Of a stretch of DNA of 64,000 nt, positions 51,524 to 59,901 are shown piece by piece. Numbering within the stretch: the first letter of the stretch is position 1; every line of letters begins with the position of its first letter. Both the position numbers and the translations under genes were made by a program. Origin of the DNA: F23-D06 sp045130275 (GTDB taxonomy: Bacteria; Bacteroidota; Bacteroidia; Bacteroidales; WCHB1-69); assembly GCA_045130275.1 (NCBI GenBank), contig JBGUPL010000121.1, positions 1 to 64,000 on the forward strand, given 5' to 3'. The notes under the pieces were generated by a model. That model saw nothing but the letters and a program-made list of their open reading frames with translations, searched no databases and was not told the DNA's origin.

Positions 51524-51544
51524 AGCGTTTTTAATGGGAACGTT

Positions 51545-51835
51545 ATGCCGTCTTTTGAAAGTTTGTACCATGAAACGGAAATGAATGTGAGAGAGGCGGT
51601 TTATCGTTTCTCGGAGCTCAAAACGAGGTTTGAGGCGTTGAGGCGAGAGAATGAAATGTTACGTGCGGAAGAGTCCAAACTTCGTGAACAGCTCGAAAAA
51701 ACAGAGGAAAAATTGAAGTTGGTTGAACTGACGACTACCATAATTGAGAAAGAAGATAAGACAGAACTAAAAAAACAGATCAACGAGTGGGTGCGGGAGA
51801 TAGACAGCAGTATTAAGCTTCTAAGCGGACAGTGA
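51545..51835 (+). CDS. ZapB-like coiled-coil protein
   Basis: A 96-residue protein dominated by a heptad coiled coil (LKTRFEALRRENEMLRAEES, then KLREQLEKTEEKLKLVEL). Its position one base before zapA and its size suggest a division-associated coiled coil of the ZapB type, but the fold alone is not diagnostic. It is cytoplasmic and would be co-translated with zapA. Confidence 0.65.
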   Translation: MPSFESLYHETEMNVREAVYRFSELKTRFEALRRENEMLRAEESKLREQLEKTEEKLKLVELTTTIIEKEDKTELKKQINEWVREIDSSIKLLSGQ

Positions 51836-51836
51836 T

Positions 51837-52133
51837 ATGGAGGAAGGAAATGTGAAAGTGACCGTGACGATCGGTTCGAGACCTTTGACGGTCATCATCA
51901 AGAAAGAGTGGGAGCATTACTTCCGGGAAGCTGAAAAATTGATCAATGACAGTCTTTTTGACTTTGCTAAAAAATGGCAATATAAAGACCAGCAGGACCT
52001 TACGAATATGGTGATGTTGGATTTCGTGGTGAAAGGTCTTGGCGACAAGGAAAGGCTGAGGGAATATGACGAGGAACTGATTCCAATGATGGAATCGCTT
52101 AAGCAGTTGACAGAGGAGTTCCCTATTGATTAG
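51837..52133 (+). CDS. zapA: Cell division protein ZapA
   Basis: A 98-residue FtsZ-ring stabiliser. The N-terminal beta-rich head (VKVTVTIGSRPLTVIIKKEW) and the long C-terminal helix (DLTNMVMLDFVVKGLGDKER) match ZapA. It is followed by 6S RNA and rny. In gammaproteobacteria zapA is also directly upstream of the 6S RNA gene. Confidence 0.88.
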   Translation: MEEGNVKVTVTIGSRPLTVIIKKEWEHYFREAEKLINDSLFDFAKKWQYKDQQDLTNMVMLDFVVKGLGDKERLREYDEELIPMMESLKQLTEEFPID

Positions 52134-52154
52134 ACGTTCTTTGACAGAGAAATC

Positions 52155-52342
52155 CCGCATAAGTCCAGATACGTTTGTTAAACTCAACAGAATTACAAAC
52201 GAAGGGGACGCTTGTCATGCCTAGAACAGGCCCAATCCGTACGGATGGCGAATAGCCCGGGGAAGCGCGAAGCACCGACTGCACCTTCGACCATATCAAG
52301 TAGGAGTTTTTCGAAACCCTATGGGACTTGTGCGGTTTTTTT
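52155..52342 (+). ncRNA. ssrS: 6S RNA
   Basis: About 180 nucleotides between zapA and rny are closed by a terminal stem of 12 pairs (52155-52166 with 52324-52335, one G-U) and end in a run of T residues. The interior has several short helices flanking a largely unpaired centre, as in 6S RNA, which mimics an open promoter and binds RNA polymerase holoenzyme in stationary phase. The location after zapA is the classical 6S neighbourhood. I did not resolve the central bubble base by base. Confidence 0.75.
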
Positions 52343-52397
52343 ATATGCTGCACACTCTTGAGAATTGGCAACTTAAATTAATATATATAAAGCACTT

Positions 52398-53939
52398 ATG
52401 ACAATTTTAGGAATTATTATAGGCATTTTGGTAGGCACTGGAATAGGACTGGGCCTCGCCTATACACTTTTAAAGAAACAACTGACGAAGGCCGGCCGCG
52501 AGGCTCTCAAGAAGGCAGAGGAGGATGGCGAGCTGATCAAGAAAGAGAAAATCCTCCAAGCCAAGGAAAAGTTCCTGCAGCTGAAGGCTGAACACGAGAA
52601 GGCGTGCAATGAACGCAACCAGCAAATCGCTGCCGCCGAGAACCGCATCAAGCAGAAAGAGAACACCCTGGGACAGAAGTTGGAAGACCTCAACCGCAAG
52701 AACAATGAAAACGCCGCGCAGAAGGAGAACCTCAACAAGCAGATGACCGCGGTGGCCCAGAAACAGAAAGAGCTGGAAGAGCAAATCGCCTCCCAAAAGA
52801 CCAAGCTTGAATCCATCGCCGAGATGACCTCCGAACAAGCCAAACAACAGTTGATCAACCTGATGCAGGACGAAGCCAAAGCCGATGCCTTGGTTATGAT
52901 CAAAGAAATCGTTGACGAGGCGAAGCACACGGCTAACCTTGAGGCCAAGAAAGTGGTTGTCAGCGCATTGCAAAGAACCGGAGTGGAATCCGCCATCGAA
53001 AACACCGTGTCGGTGTTCAACATCGAGAATGACGAAATCAAAGGCCGCATCATCGGTCGCGAGGGCCGTAATATCCGCACGCTGGAGAACCTTACGGGTG
53101 TGGACGTGGTCATCGATGACTCCCCCGACGCCATCCTGCTCTCCAGCTTCGACCCTGTGCGTCGTGAAATCGCCCGCCTGTCGCTCCAGAAGTTGGTTTC
53201 CGATGGACGTATCCACCCCGCCCGCATCGAGGAGGTGGTCGCCAAAACCAAGAAACAGATCGAGCAGGAAATCGCCGAATTGGGCAAACGCACCTGTATA
53301 GACCTGGGTATCAATAATATGCACCACGAGTTGATGCGTCTTGTGGGTAAGATGAAATACCGTTCATCTTACGGTCAGAACCTGCTTCAGCACGCCAAGG
53401 AGGTCGCCAACTTGAGCGCCGCCATGGCTGCCGAACTGGGCATCAACCCCAAAATCGCCCGCCGTGCCGGTCTGTTGCACGACATCGGCAAGGTGCCCGA
53501 CACCGAGCCCGAACTGCCGCACGCACTCTTCGGTGCGCGTTTGGCCGAGCAGTACAAGGAACGCCCCGAGATTGTGAACGCCATCGGTTCTCACCATGAC
53601 GAGATGGAGATGAAAACGCTCATCGCTCCTATCGTGCAGGTGTGCGATGCCATCTCCGGTGCCCGTCCCGGTGCCCGCAGAGAAGTGGTTGAAGCCTATA
53701 TGAAACGTCTTAACGACCTTGAGAATCTGGCACTTACATATCCCGGCGTGGTCAAGACGTATGCTATCCAGGCTGGTCGTGAGTTGCGCGTGATCGTCGG
53801 TGCCGAAAAGGTTTCCGACCAGGAGGCCGACCAGATATCCCTCGACCTGTCCAAGAAGATTCAGAACGAAATGACCTATCCGGGCCAGATCAAGATCACG
53901 GTCATCCGTGAGACCCGCGCCGTCAATTACGCCCGATAA
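52398..53939 (+). CDS. rny: Ribonuclease Y
   Basis: A 513-residue membrane-anchored endoribonuclease that starts mRNA decay. One N-terminal transmembrane helix (3-21), a coiled coil (about 25-150), a KH domain (GRIIGREGRNI, 216-226) and an HD domain with HDIGK (361-365) are all in the standard order, with the conserved C-terminal part (VGAEKVSDQEADQISLDL). The length is typical. The ATG lies 56 bases after the 6S RNA terminator. Confidence 0.97.
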   Translation: MTILGIIIGILVGTGIGLGLAYTLLKKQLTKAGREALKKAEEDGELIKKEKILQAKEKFLQLKAEHEKACNERNQQIAAAENRIKQKENTLGQKLEDLNRKNNENAAQKENLNKQMTAVAQKQKELEEQIASQKTKLESIAEMTSEQAKQQLINLMQDEAKADALVMIKEIVDEAKHTANLEAKKVVVSALQRTGVESAIENTVSVFNIENDEIKGRIIGREGRNIRTLENLTGVDVVIDDSPDAILLSSFDPVRREIARLSLQKLVSDGRIHPARIEEVVAKTKKQIEQEIAELGKRTCIDLGINNMHHELMRLVGKMKYRSSYGQNLLQHAKEVANLSAAMAAELGINPKIARRAGLLHDIGKVPDTEPELPHALFGARLAEQYKERPEIVNAIGSHHDEMEMKTLIAPIVQVCDAISGARPGARREVVEAYMKRLNDLENLALTYPGVVKTYAIQAGRELRVIVGAEKVSDQEADQISLDLSKKIQNEMTYPGQIKITVIRETRAVNYAR

Positions 53940-53944
53940 GCATT

Positions 53945-54247
53945 ATGGAAACCACCCCGAAACCCCGCAGCCGCTTCAAGTTCTTCGCCGTGATGTACGC
54001 GTTGACACTGATTCTCTTCGCGGCTTATTTCTTCTTCCTTTCCGACCACAATCTCAAGACACACAGGGATTTGAACCGGAAAATCTCCAATCTGGAGGAG
54101 AAGATCACGAACACCAAGAACCAGGTGGGCAACGTCTATACTTACGAACAGTTGGCAGGGGATTCGGTGCTGTTGGAAAAATACGGTCGCGAGCAACTGA
54201 ACATGCACAAACCCAACGAGGACATTTTTGTCATTCTGCATGAATAG
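53945..54247 (+). CDS. FtsB/DivIC-like division protein
   Basis: A 100-residue bitopic protein: short cytoplasmic N-terminus, one transmembrane helix (FFAVMYALTLILFAAYFFFL) and a periplasmic coiled coil (LNRKISNLEEKITNTKNQVG) ending in the YEQLAGDSVLLEKYGREQ segment with the family's E-x-x-A-R/G-E pattern. It belongs to the FtsQLB-type complex that licenses septal wall synthesis. It starts 5 bases after rny and overlaps aroQ by 8 bases. Confidence 0.85.
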   Translation: METTPKPRSRFKFFAVMYALTLILFAAYFFFLSDHNLKTHRDLNRKISNLEEKITNTKNQVGNVYTYEQLAGDSVLLEKYGREQLNMHKPNEDIFVILHE

Positions 54248-54710
54248 TGAAAGTGGACATATTCGGTTGCTGATTGTCAACGGCGTGAACCTCGGTTGTC
54301 TGGGGACGCGCGAAGTGAACGTCTATGGCAGTGTTTCCTTCGAAGCGTATTTGGAGGGATTGCGAGCGCGCCATCCTCAGGTGGTGTTGGAGTACTTCCA
54401 GTCCGACCGCGAAGGGGAGTTGGCGGAGGCGATCACAACGGCACGGAATTTGCATGGCATTATCCTCAACGCGGGCGCCTACACGCACACGTCGGTGGTG
54501 TTGGCAGACGCGGTGAGGGCGGCGCAATGTCCTGTCGTTGAGGTGCATATCAGCAATCTCTTTGGCCGCGAGCAGTATCGCCGCAAAAGTGTTCTGTCAT
54601 CCGCTTGTGCCGGTTTTGTCAGTGGGTTCGGGCTTGACGGCTACGAATTGGCCGTTGAAGCCTTCTTGATGAAAAATCGTGGGGAGGACGTTAAACCTAC
54701 GGCGGTGTAG
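54240..54710 (+). CDS. aroQ: Type II 3-dehydroquinate dehydratase
   Basis: A 156-residue enzyme of the shikimate pathway. Motifs are NGVNLGCLGTREVNVYG (catalytic Tyr29, Arg24), FQSDREGELAEAI, NAGAYTHTSVVLADA (from residue 77) and VEVHISNLFGREQYRRKSVL (His103). The first motif deviates from the common NGPNLNLLG by Val for Pro and Gly for Asn, but catalytic residues are kept. The ATG at 54240 lies inside the end of the ftsB-like gene (ATGAATAG overlap), so translation is coupled. Confidence 0.93.
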   Translation: MNSESGHIRLLIVNGVNLGCLGTREVNVYGSVSFEAYLEGLRARHPQVVLEYFQSDREGELAEAITTARNLHGIILNAGAYTHTSVVLADAVRAAQCPVVEVHISNLFGREQYRRKSVLSSACAGFVSGFGLDGYELAVEAFLMKNRGEDVKPTAV

Positions 54711-54821
54711 CTGGTCAAGGAATAATGGAACTTGGGTTGTGGGACGGCCTTGCGGGGGTCCACTTATAAATTTTTATAAAAGAAAAAAAACAGAAAAAAG
54801 AACATATTAAACATCAAAATT

Positions 54822-55277
54822 ATGAAAAAAGTATTCAGTTTATTGATGATTTTGGCGTTTGTGATGGGTGGAATGGCCCAAAACGACGCAGAAAAGCCGA
54901 ACAAGAAAGTGAAAACTCCGGAGATCACCTTCGAGTCCCTTGTGCATGACTATGGTCAAATCAACCAGGGTGAGAACGGCGAATGCGAGTTCGTGTTCAA
55001 GAACACTGGCAAAGCCGATCTGATTCTGACGAACTGCCGTTCCAGTTGCGGCTGCACAGTGCCGTCATGGCCAAAGGATCCCATTGCACCGGGCAAGAAG
55101 GCTGCCATCAAGGTGAAGTACAACACCCAGCGCATCGGTCAGATCAACAAATCCATCACGGTGGAATCCAACGCCGTGAACGACCGCGTGGTGTTGAAGA
55201 TTATGGGCAACGTGAACCCGAAGCCCACGGAGGCGGCTCCCGAAAACAACAGCGGTGCCCCCAAGGTGAATGAATAA
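54822..55277 (+). CDS. DUF1573 secreted protein
   Basis: A 151-residue protein with a signal peptide (MKKVFSLLMILAFVMGGMA) and one Ig-like DUF1573 domain: FESLVHDYGQINQGENGECE, FVFKNTGKADLILTNCRSSC, GCTVPSWPKDPIAPGKKAAI and VESNAVNDRVVLKIMGNV. DUF1573 proteins are periplasmic or surface Ig-like modules of unknown role. It is followed 15 bases later by a second DUF1573 gene; the two arose by tandem duplication. Confidence 0.9.
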   Translation: MKKVFSLLMILAFVMGGMAQNDAEKPNKKVKTPEITFESLVHDYGQINQGENGECEFVFKNTGKADLILTNCRSSCGCTVPSWPKDPIAPGKKAAIKVKYNTQRIGQINKSITVESNAVNDRVVLKIMGNVNPKPTEAAPENNSGAPKVNE

Positions 55278-55292
55278 CCCAATATCAAAGAG

Positions 55293-55712
55293 ATGAAAAG
55301 AATATTGATTATCGTCTGTCTGGTCTGTTTCGGCATGTGTTTCCATGCCCAGGCGCAGTCGAAAGACGCAAAGGCTCCTGCCACCAAGACCGTCTATACG
55401 GGCACGGGTGCGGAGATAGAGTTCGACAAGAAGGTCGTGGATTTCGGCACGCTGAAAGTCGGCGACGTGAAGGTTGTGACGATCACGTTCAAGAACATCG
55501 GCAAGAAGCCCCTGATTTTGGACGATGTGATCTCCTCGTGCGACTGTACCGAGGTGGATTGGTCGAAGGCTCCGGTGATGCCGGGCAAGACCGGCACCAT
55601 CAAGGCGACATACACGGCCAAGAACGTCGGTCTGATCAGCAAGCGTATCACGGTGTTGTCGAACGCGAACACGGACAGAGTCATATTGCAACTGAAGGGC
55701 GAGGTGAAGTGA
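55293..55712 (+). CDS. DUF1573 secreted protein, tandem paralogue
   Basis: A 139-residue signal-peptide-bearing protein (MKRILIIVCLVCFGMCFHAQ) with the same domain as its neighbour: KKVVDFGTLKVGDVKVVTI, FKNIGKKPLILDDVISSCDC, APVMPGKTGTIKATYTA and VLSNANTDRVILQLKG. It differs in most positions, so the duplication is old. It ends 16 bases before tmRNA. Confidence 0.9.
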   Translation: MKRILIIVCLVCFGMCFHAQAQSKDAKAPATKTVYTGTGAEIEFDKKVVDFGTLKVGDVKVVTITFKNIGKKPLILDDVISSCDCTEVDWSKAPVMPGKTGTIKATYTAKNVGLISKRITVLSNANTDRVILQLKGEVK

Positions 55713-55728
55713 CCTCGTCCTTTCCCAT

Positions 55729-56118
55729 GGGGTCGTCTGGTTTTGACAGCAGGTTCGTGGGAATGTAAGCAGGCCGGAATTTGTGGGCTGATTCCGTCAA
55801 AAATTAACCCTCGATGCCAAATAAATGGCGAAACTTCTTATGCATTCGCAGCGTAACCGCTGTGGATCCCGCCGCGCGGACAAGGTCCGTAGCCGCGGGT
55901 GCTCCCCCGGAAGTTTTTCGGCTCAACGTCCGGACCGGAGTATCATAAAAGGGCTGATAGCCGAGGCCGCGCTTCGAGGCTGAGGCGAAATTTTAGAAGA
56001 TAAGCACCGGCCAGGTGTGTCCCGTACCATGCCGGCGCCGACAATCAAACGGAGACTAAGCTTGTAGAAAGCATCCTTGCGGCGTGTTTGGACGGGGGTT
56101 CGACTCCCCCCGGCTCCA
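55729..56118 (+). ncRNA. ssrA: Transfer-messenger RNA (tmRNA)
   Basis: About 390 nucleotides. The 5' end GGGGTCGTCTGGTTTTGAC and the 3' end with a T-arm (GGGGGTTCGACTCCCCCC) and acceptor strand CGGCTCC pair as a tRNA-like acceptor stem; the discriminator A at 56118 is followed by CGA, so CCA must be added afterwards. The tag reading frame is 55827-55856, encoding GETSYAFAA then TAA. tmRNA rescues stalled ribosomes and marks the protein for Clp proteases, whose genes lie 4 kb downstream. Confidence 0.95.
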
Positions 56119-56197
56119 CGAAATCAACGGACTGTCAGTATGATAGCCCGTTTTGTTATTTCTGAAATAGTTATCTTGCCGTCTGAAACAGTAATTT

Positions 56198-57280
56198 ATG
56201 AGTTTGCAAGAAATCCTGGAAAAAGACTTCCTCGAAAAGGAAGACATCATGGCCCTGCTCTCCACGCGAGATGATGAGATGAAAACACTGTTGGACAAGG
56301 CGTTGGAGGTCAAACTCCATCGTGTTGACAACTACGTGCATTTGCGCGGGTTGATAGAGCTGAGCAATGTTTGCCGAAAGTCATGCCTCTATTGCGGCGT
56401 GCGGCGCGACAATGGTCGTGTGCAGCGATATACGCTCACGGAGGATGAAGCCGTTGCGTGCGCCCGCCTTGCGAGCCAGTTGGGGTATGGATCTGTGGCC
56501 ATTCAGAGCGGAGAGCGCAACGATCCCGAATTTGTGGAGATGATCACCTGTATCGTCACCCGGGTCAAGGAGATTGACAATGGCGCTTTGGGTGTCACGC
56601 TCTCCTTGGGGGAACAGAGCGAGGAGACCTACCGGCGCTGGTTTGAAGCGGGTGCGCACCGTTACCTGCTGCGCATCGAGTCGTCCAACGAGGAACTCTA
56701 CTATCGTATCCATCCCCGGGACGAGCGCCATGACTTTCATCGGCGGCTTGATTGTATAGACTCGCTTATAGCGCTCGGCTACCAGACCGGCACTGGCGTG
56801 ATGGTGGGGTTGCCTTTCCAAAGTTTGGAGATTTTGGCCGACGATCTGCTCTTTTTCCGCCAAAAGGATGTTGCTATGGTGGGCATGGGTCCTTATATCC
56901 CGCATCCCGATACCCCGCTGTATCAATATGCGGACCAAATTCCGCCTGTGAAGGAGCGTATGGATTTGACCCTCAAAATGATCGCCGTTTTGAGGCTTAT
57001 GATGCCCGAAATCAACATGGTGGCGGCCACTGCCAACCAGACGCTGGACCCGCTTGGCCGGGAGAAGGCCATTCTGGCCGGCGCGAATGTCGTAATGCCC
57101 AACCTGACCCCCAACGAATACCGTGAGGAATATCTGATTTATCCTGACAAAGCCTGTGTCGGCGACAAGCCCGAGGAGTGTTTTTCTTGCCTTGACCTGA
57201 GGATGAGGGCGATAGGGCACGAGGTGCAGTACCGGGAATGGGGCGATTCCCCGGCATTTCTGAAAAAGCGCCGTCCTTGA
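56198..57280 (+). CDS. hydE: [FeFe] hydrogenase maturase HydE (radical SAM)
   Basis: A 360-residue radical SAM enzyme with CRKSCLYC (Cys59, 63, 66) at the barrel and the accessory C-x7-C-x2-C site (CVGDKPEECFSC) near the C-terminus, as in Thermotoga HydE. Other HydE traits are GYGSVAIQSGERNDPEFVE, TLSLGEQSEETYRRWFEAGA and TGTGVMVGLPFQS. HydE helps build the H-cluster of [FeFe] hydrogenase. The partners hydA, hydF and hydG are not in the window. PylB-like relatives are possible but less likely given the accessory cysteines. Confidence 0.88.
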   Translation: MSLQEILEKDFLEKEDIMALLSTRDDEMKTLLDKALEVKLHRVDNYVHLRGLIELSNVCRKSCLYCGVRRDNGRVQRYTLTEDEAVACARLASQLGYGSVAIQSGERNDPEFVEMITCIVTRVKEIDNGALGVTLSLGEQSEETYRRWFEAGAHRYLLRIESSNEELYYRIHPRDERHDFHRRLDCIDSLIALGYQTGTGVMVGLPFQSLEILADDLLFFRQKDVAMVGMGPYIPHPDTPLYQYADQIPPVKERMDLTLKMIAVLRLMMPEINMVAATANQTLDPLGREKAILAGANVVMPNLTPNEYREEYLIYPDKACVGDKPEECFSCLDLRMRAIGHEVQYREWGDSPAFLKKRRP

Positions 57281-57302
57281 TGGTCGTCGGGAGGGGAATG
57301 TG

Positions 57303-57331
57303 TTGGCAATTAAAGAATTTGCTATTTTTGC
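57303..57331 (+). promoter_or_regulatory. Promoter of the TPR-protein gene
   Basis: TTG at 57303-57305 and TATTTTTGC at 57323-57331, 18 bases before the ATG at 57350. Confidence 0.6.
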
Positions 57332-57349
57332 AGCGCAAATTTTTGTCGA

Positions 57350-57961
57350 ATGGAAAAGATTTATTTTACGGACTTTGTTGAGGCTGAACGCGGGTGTGTC
57401 CAGGACCGTTTGCGAGAACTGCAACGCAAATATCCTGCCTCGCCACTCCTGAATATGTTCTGTCTGAAGGACCTTTCCGTGAAGCTTTCGGGCCGATCGA
57501 AGACCAGGATGTTGCTGACACTTCCCGACAAACTGCGTTTCGATTCTCTGCCGTTGGAGACGGTTCCTGTGGTGGAGGCGCGGACCAAACCTCAACTCAA
57601 CATCGTGGAGACCAAGACGAAGAAGGATGACACCTTGAATCCGATTTTCGTCAAGCACCCGACGCCGGATCACGAAAACCGGCAAGCGCTTATTGACCAG
57701 CTGATTGAGAAATTCTCCAAAGATGCTCCGAAAATCATCTATTCGCCCGAGGTGCATGATGCCGAGGCGGACTACGGAATTGAAAGTTCTGTGGAGGACC
57801 AAAGTATTGTAAGTGTTTCATTGGCAAATATTTACGCTGACCAAGGGTATTATGACCGGGCCATCCAGATGTTTGAAATATTGAAGTTGCATTTTCCCGA
57901 AAAAAATAGTATTTTTGCAGCCCGAATTGAAGAACTGAAAGAAATGATGTCCAAAGGCTGA
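57350..57961 (+). CDS. Hypothetical protein with C-terminal TPR-like motif
   Basis: A 203-residue cytoplasmic protein. The last 50 residues form a tetratricopeptide-like helix pair (SVSLANIYADQGYYDRAIQM, then FEILKLHFPEKNSIFAARIE). The N-terminal half (VEAERGCVQDRLRELQRKYP) is helical and the centre is a charged linker. The function is unknown. The gene's 3' part carries the promoter of secG. Confidence 0.7.
   Translation: MEKIYFTDFVEAERGCVQDRLRELQRKYPASPLLNMFCLKDLSVKLSGRSKTRMLLTLPDKLRFDSLPLETVPVVEARTKPQLNIVETKTKKDDTLNPIFVKHPTPDHENRQALIDQLIEKFSKDAPKIIYSPEVHDAEADYGIESSVEDQSIVSVSLANIYADQGYYDRAIQMFEILKLHFPEKNSIFAARIEELKEMMSKG
57887..57918 (+). promoter_or_regulatory. secG promoter inside the upstream coding region
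   Basis: TTG at 57887-57889, a 20-base spacer and TATTTTTGC at 57910-57918, within the last 20 codons of the TPR-protein gene. It is the only promoter-like sequence before secG (ATG at 58043). Confidence 0.6.
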
Positions 57962-58042
57962 TTTTGGCATCGTTTTTGCAGGGAATTCAGCTCCGGTAAT
58001 GGAAAAATTCAATAAAGTCATAAACTAAAAAAGTAAAAGAAG

Positions 58043-58342
58043 ATGTTTACATTGTGTGTAGTATTAATCATTTTGGCAAGTATCGTACTGGCATTTGTCG
58101 TGTTGATTCAGAACTCCAAGGGTGGCGGTTTGGCATCCAATTTTGCCTCCTCCAACCAGGTGATGGGCGTTCGCAAAACTGCTGACGTGCTGGAGAAAAC
58201 CACGTGGGGCCTTGCTGCAGGCATCATGCTGCTCTGCTTTGTCTGTGCCTTCATGGCCAAGAGCGAGTACAACAGCGTCCGCGGCATTTCCAACACCCAA
58301 GTCGAACAGACGACGACCACTGACGATGCCGCTGAAGAATAA
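58043..58342 (+). CDS. secG: Preprotein translocase subunit SecG
   Basis: A 99-residue inner-membrane protein with two transmembrane helices (LCVVLIILASIVLAFVVLIQ and GLAAGIMLLCFVCAFMA) separated by the conserved loop NSKGGGLASNFASSNQVMG. It is an auxiliary subunit of the SecYEG channel. The C-terminal tail is polar. It is followed by a terminator, so it is separate from tig. Confidence 0.93.
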   Translation: MFTLCVVLIILASIVLAFVVLIQNSKGGGLASNFASSNQVMGVRKTADVLEKTTWGLAAGIMLLCFVCAFMAKSEYNSVRGISNTQVEQTTTTDDAAEE

Positions 58343-58363
58343 GCGATAGAAGACAGGAAAGAT

Positions 58364-58400
58364 AAAACATGCAACGCCTCAGGGGTGTTGTGTGTTTTTT
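58364..58400 (+). terminator. Terminator after secG
   Basis: Stem around CAACGCC and GGTGTTG (one G-U), flanked by A residues on the left and TGTGTTTTTT on the right. Confidence 0.75.
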
Positions 58401-58425
58401 GTTTGTAATATAAAATATTGATTGA

Positions 58426-59898
58426 ATGAATATTAAGCACGAAAACGTTCCCGGCCAAGTGCAGGAACTGGTAATTGAGATCCAAAAAGAAGATTACGCA
58501 GAAAACGTAGATAAGGCGTTGAAGAAACAACGCCGCGAGGTCGCCGTCCCTGGCTTCCGCAAAGGCAATGCCCCGATGGGTATAGTCCAAAAAATGTATG
58601 GCAAAAACATCCTCGTGATGGAGGTTGACCGCATTGTCAACGAGCAGATCGACAAGTTCTTCAAGGACAATGAAGTGAAGTACATCTTCGAGCCCATGCC
58701 TGTGGAAGGCAAGTCAGAAGTCGATTTCGACAACCCCGACAATTTCAAGTTCACCTACGAGTATGCTCTCCGCCCCGATGTCAAGGTGGATTACAAGGCC
58801 ATGCCTGCCATCACCGATTTCACCATTGTCCCGGGCGAAGAGGAAATCGACAGCCAGATTAACCAGCTCCGCGAGCGTCACGGCAAGTACACCATGCCGG
58901 AATCCATTGAAGAAAGTGACAGCATTTCCGTCGATTATGGTGGTGAAAAGGAGGCTTTCTTCTTTATCCGCGATCTCAAGGATGATGCCAAGAAGGAATT
59001 TGTGGGCAAGAAAGTGGGCGACAAGGTCTCCATGGCTATGCGCGGTGCTTTCAGTTCCGATCCTTTCTTCGCACGTGCCTTCGATCTCAAAGTCGAGCAA
59101 CTCAACGCCGACGATCCGTACACCTATGAGATGACCATCAAGCGCATCGGCCGCATCGAGCCCGCCGAACTCAACGAGGACTTCTTCAAGATGGCCTTCC
59201 CCAACGGTGACGTGACCGACGAGGCGGCTATGCGCGCGACCGTGAAGAGCCAGATTGCCGAACAATACAAGCCCGATACCGAGCGCTTGTTCATGAACAA
59301 GGCTATCGAAACCTTGCTGGACAACGTGACCGTGGAACTTCCCGACGATTTCATGAAACGTTACATCAAAGCTGTCCAGAAGGATATGGACGACGAGAAG
59401 CTGGAGAAGGAGTTCGACCAGTACAAGCGTTCTTTCGCTTGGCAGATTCTGGAGAACACCATCGTGGAAGGCGAGGATGTGAACGTCACCCGCGCGGATG
59501 TGGAAAACTATTTCCGCGACTATTTCATCAAGAACTATTTCGGAAACTTCAGTCCGGACAGCATCCAGGATCAGCTCAACAAGATTGTCGCCGATGCCAT
59601 GAAGAATCAGGAATATGTGAAGAATGCATACGACCTGCTGTATGACCAGAAATTGGTTGAGGTGTTGCGCAAGAAGATGAACATCGAGCACAAGGAAGGC
59701 GATTTCAAGGCTTTCATCAATGAGATTTCTCCCAAAGAAGAGAAGAAAGACGAGAATAAAGCCGAGGAGAAGCCCAAAAAGACGGCCAAGCGCAAAACCG
59801 CTGCCAAGACCGAAGAACCCGCTGCCGAAGCTGCTCCCGCCGAGGAGAAACCGAAAAAGCCGAGAGCTAAATCCACTAAAAAAACCGATAAAGAGTAA
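58426..59898 (+). CDS. tig: Trigger factor
   Basis: A 490-residue ribosome-associated folding chaperone. The ribosome-binding N-domain has VAVPGFRKGNAPMGIVQKMY (the GFRxGxxP signature). The FKBP-like domain (about 150-250) and the long C-domain follow. The final ~45 residues are a Lys/Ala/Pro/Glu-rich tail (EEKPKKTAKRKTAAKTEEPA) beyond the usual end. It stands 3 bases upstream of clpP, so the chaperone and protease are co-expressed. Confidence 0.95.
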   Translation: MNIKHENVPGQVQELVIEIQKEDYAENVDKALKKQRREVAVPGFRKGNAPMGIVQKMYGKNILVMEVDRIVNEQIDKFFKDNEVKYIFEPMPVEGKSEVDFDNPDNFKFTYEYALRPDVKVDYKAMPAITDFTIVPGEEEIDSQINQLRERHGKYTMPESIEESDSISVDYGGEKEAFFFIRDLKDDAKKEFVGKKVGDKVSMAMRGAFSSDPFFARAFDLKVEQLNADDPYTYEMTIKRIGRIEPAELNEDFFKMAFPNGDVTDEAAMRATVKSQIAEQYKPDTERLFMNKAIETLLDNVTVELPDDFMKRYIKAVQKDMDDEKLEKEFDQYKRSFAWQILENTIVEGEDVNVTRADVENYFRDYFIKNYFGNFSPDSIQDQLNKIVADAMKNQEYVKNAYDLLYDQKLVEVLRKKMNIEHKEGDFKAFINEISPKEEKKDENKAEEKPKKTAKRKTAAKTEEPAAEAAPAEEKPKKPRAKSTKKTDKE

Positions 59899-59901
59899 TT
59901 T

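Larger units (their letters stand above)
51247..51544. other. Intergenic region between ComEA-like and zapB-like genes
   Basis: About 300 bases with two divergent promoters at its ends (51250-51281 on the reverse strand and 51493-51523 on the forward strand). The middle contains no gene or structure I can support. Confidence 0.6.

Noticed and set aside
55713..56197. Separate tRNA gene near 56060-56118
   Set aside because: The tRNA-like T-arm and acceptor belong to tmRNA; the 5' acceptor strand is 390 bases upstream and the tag frame lies between.
56381..57802. 473-codon open frame opposite hydE
   Set aside because: Antisense to a clear radical SAM gene and runs across the promoter and start of the next gene.
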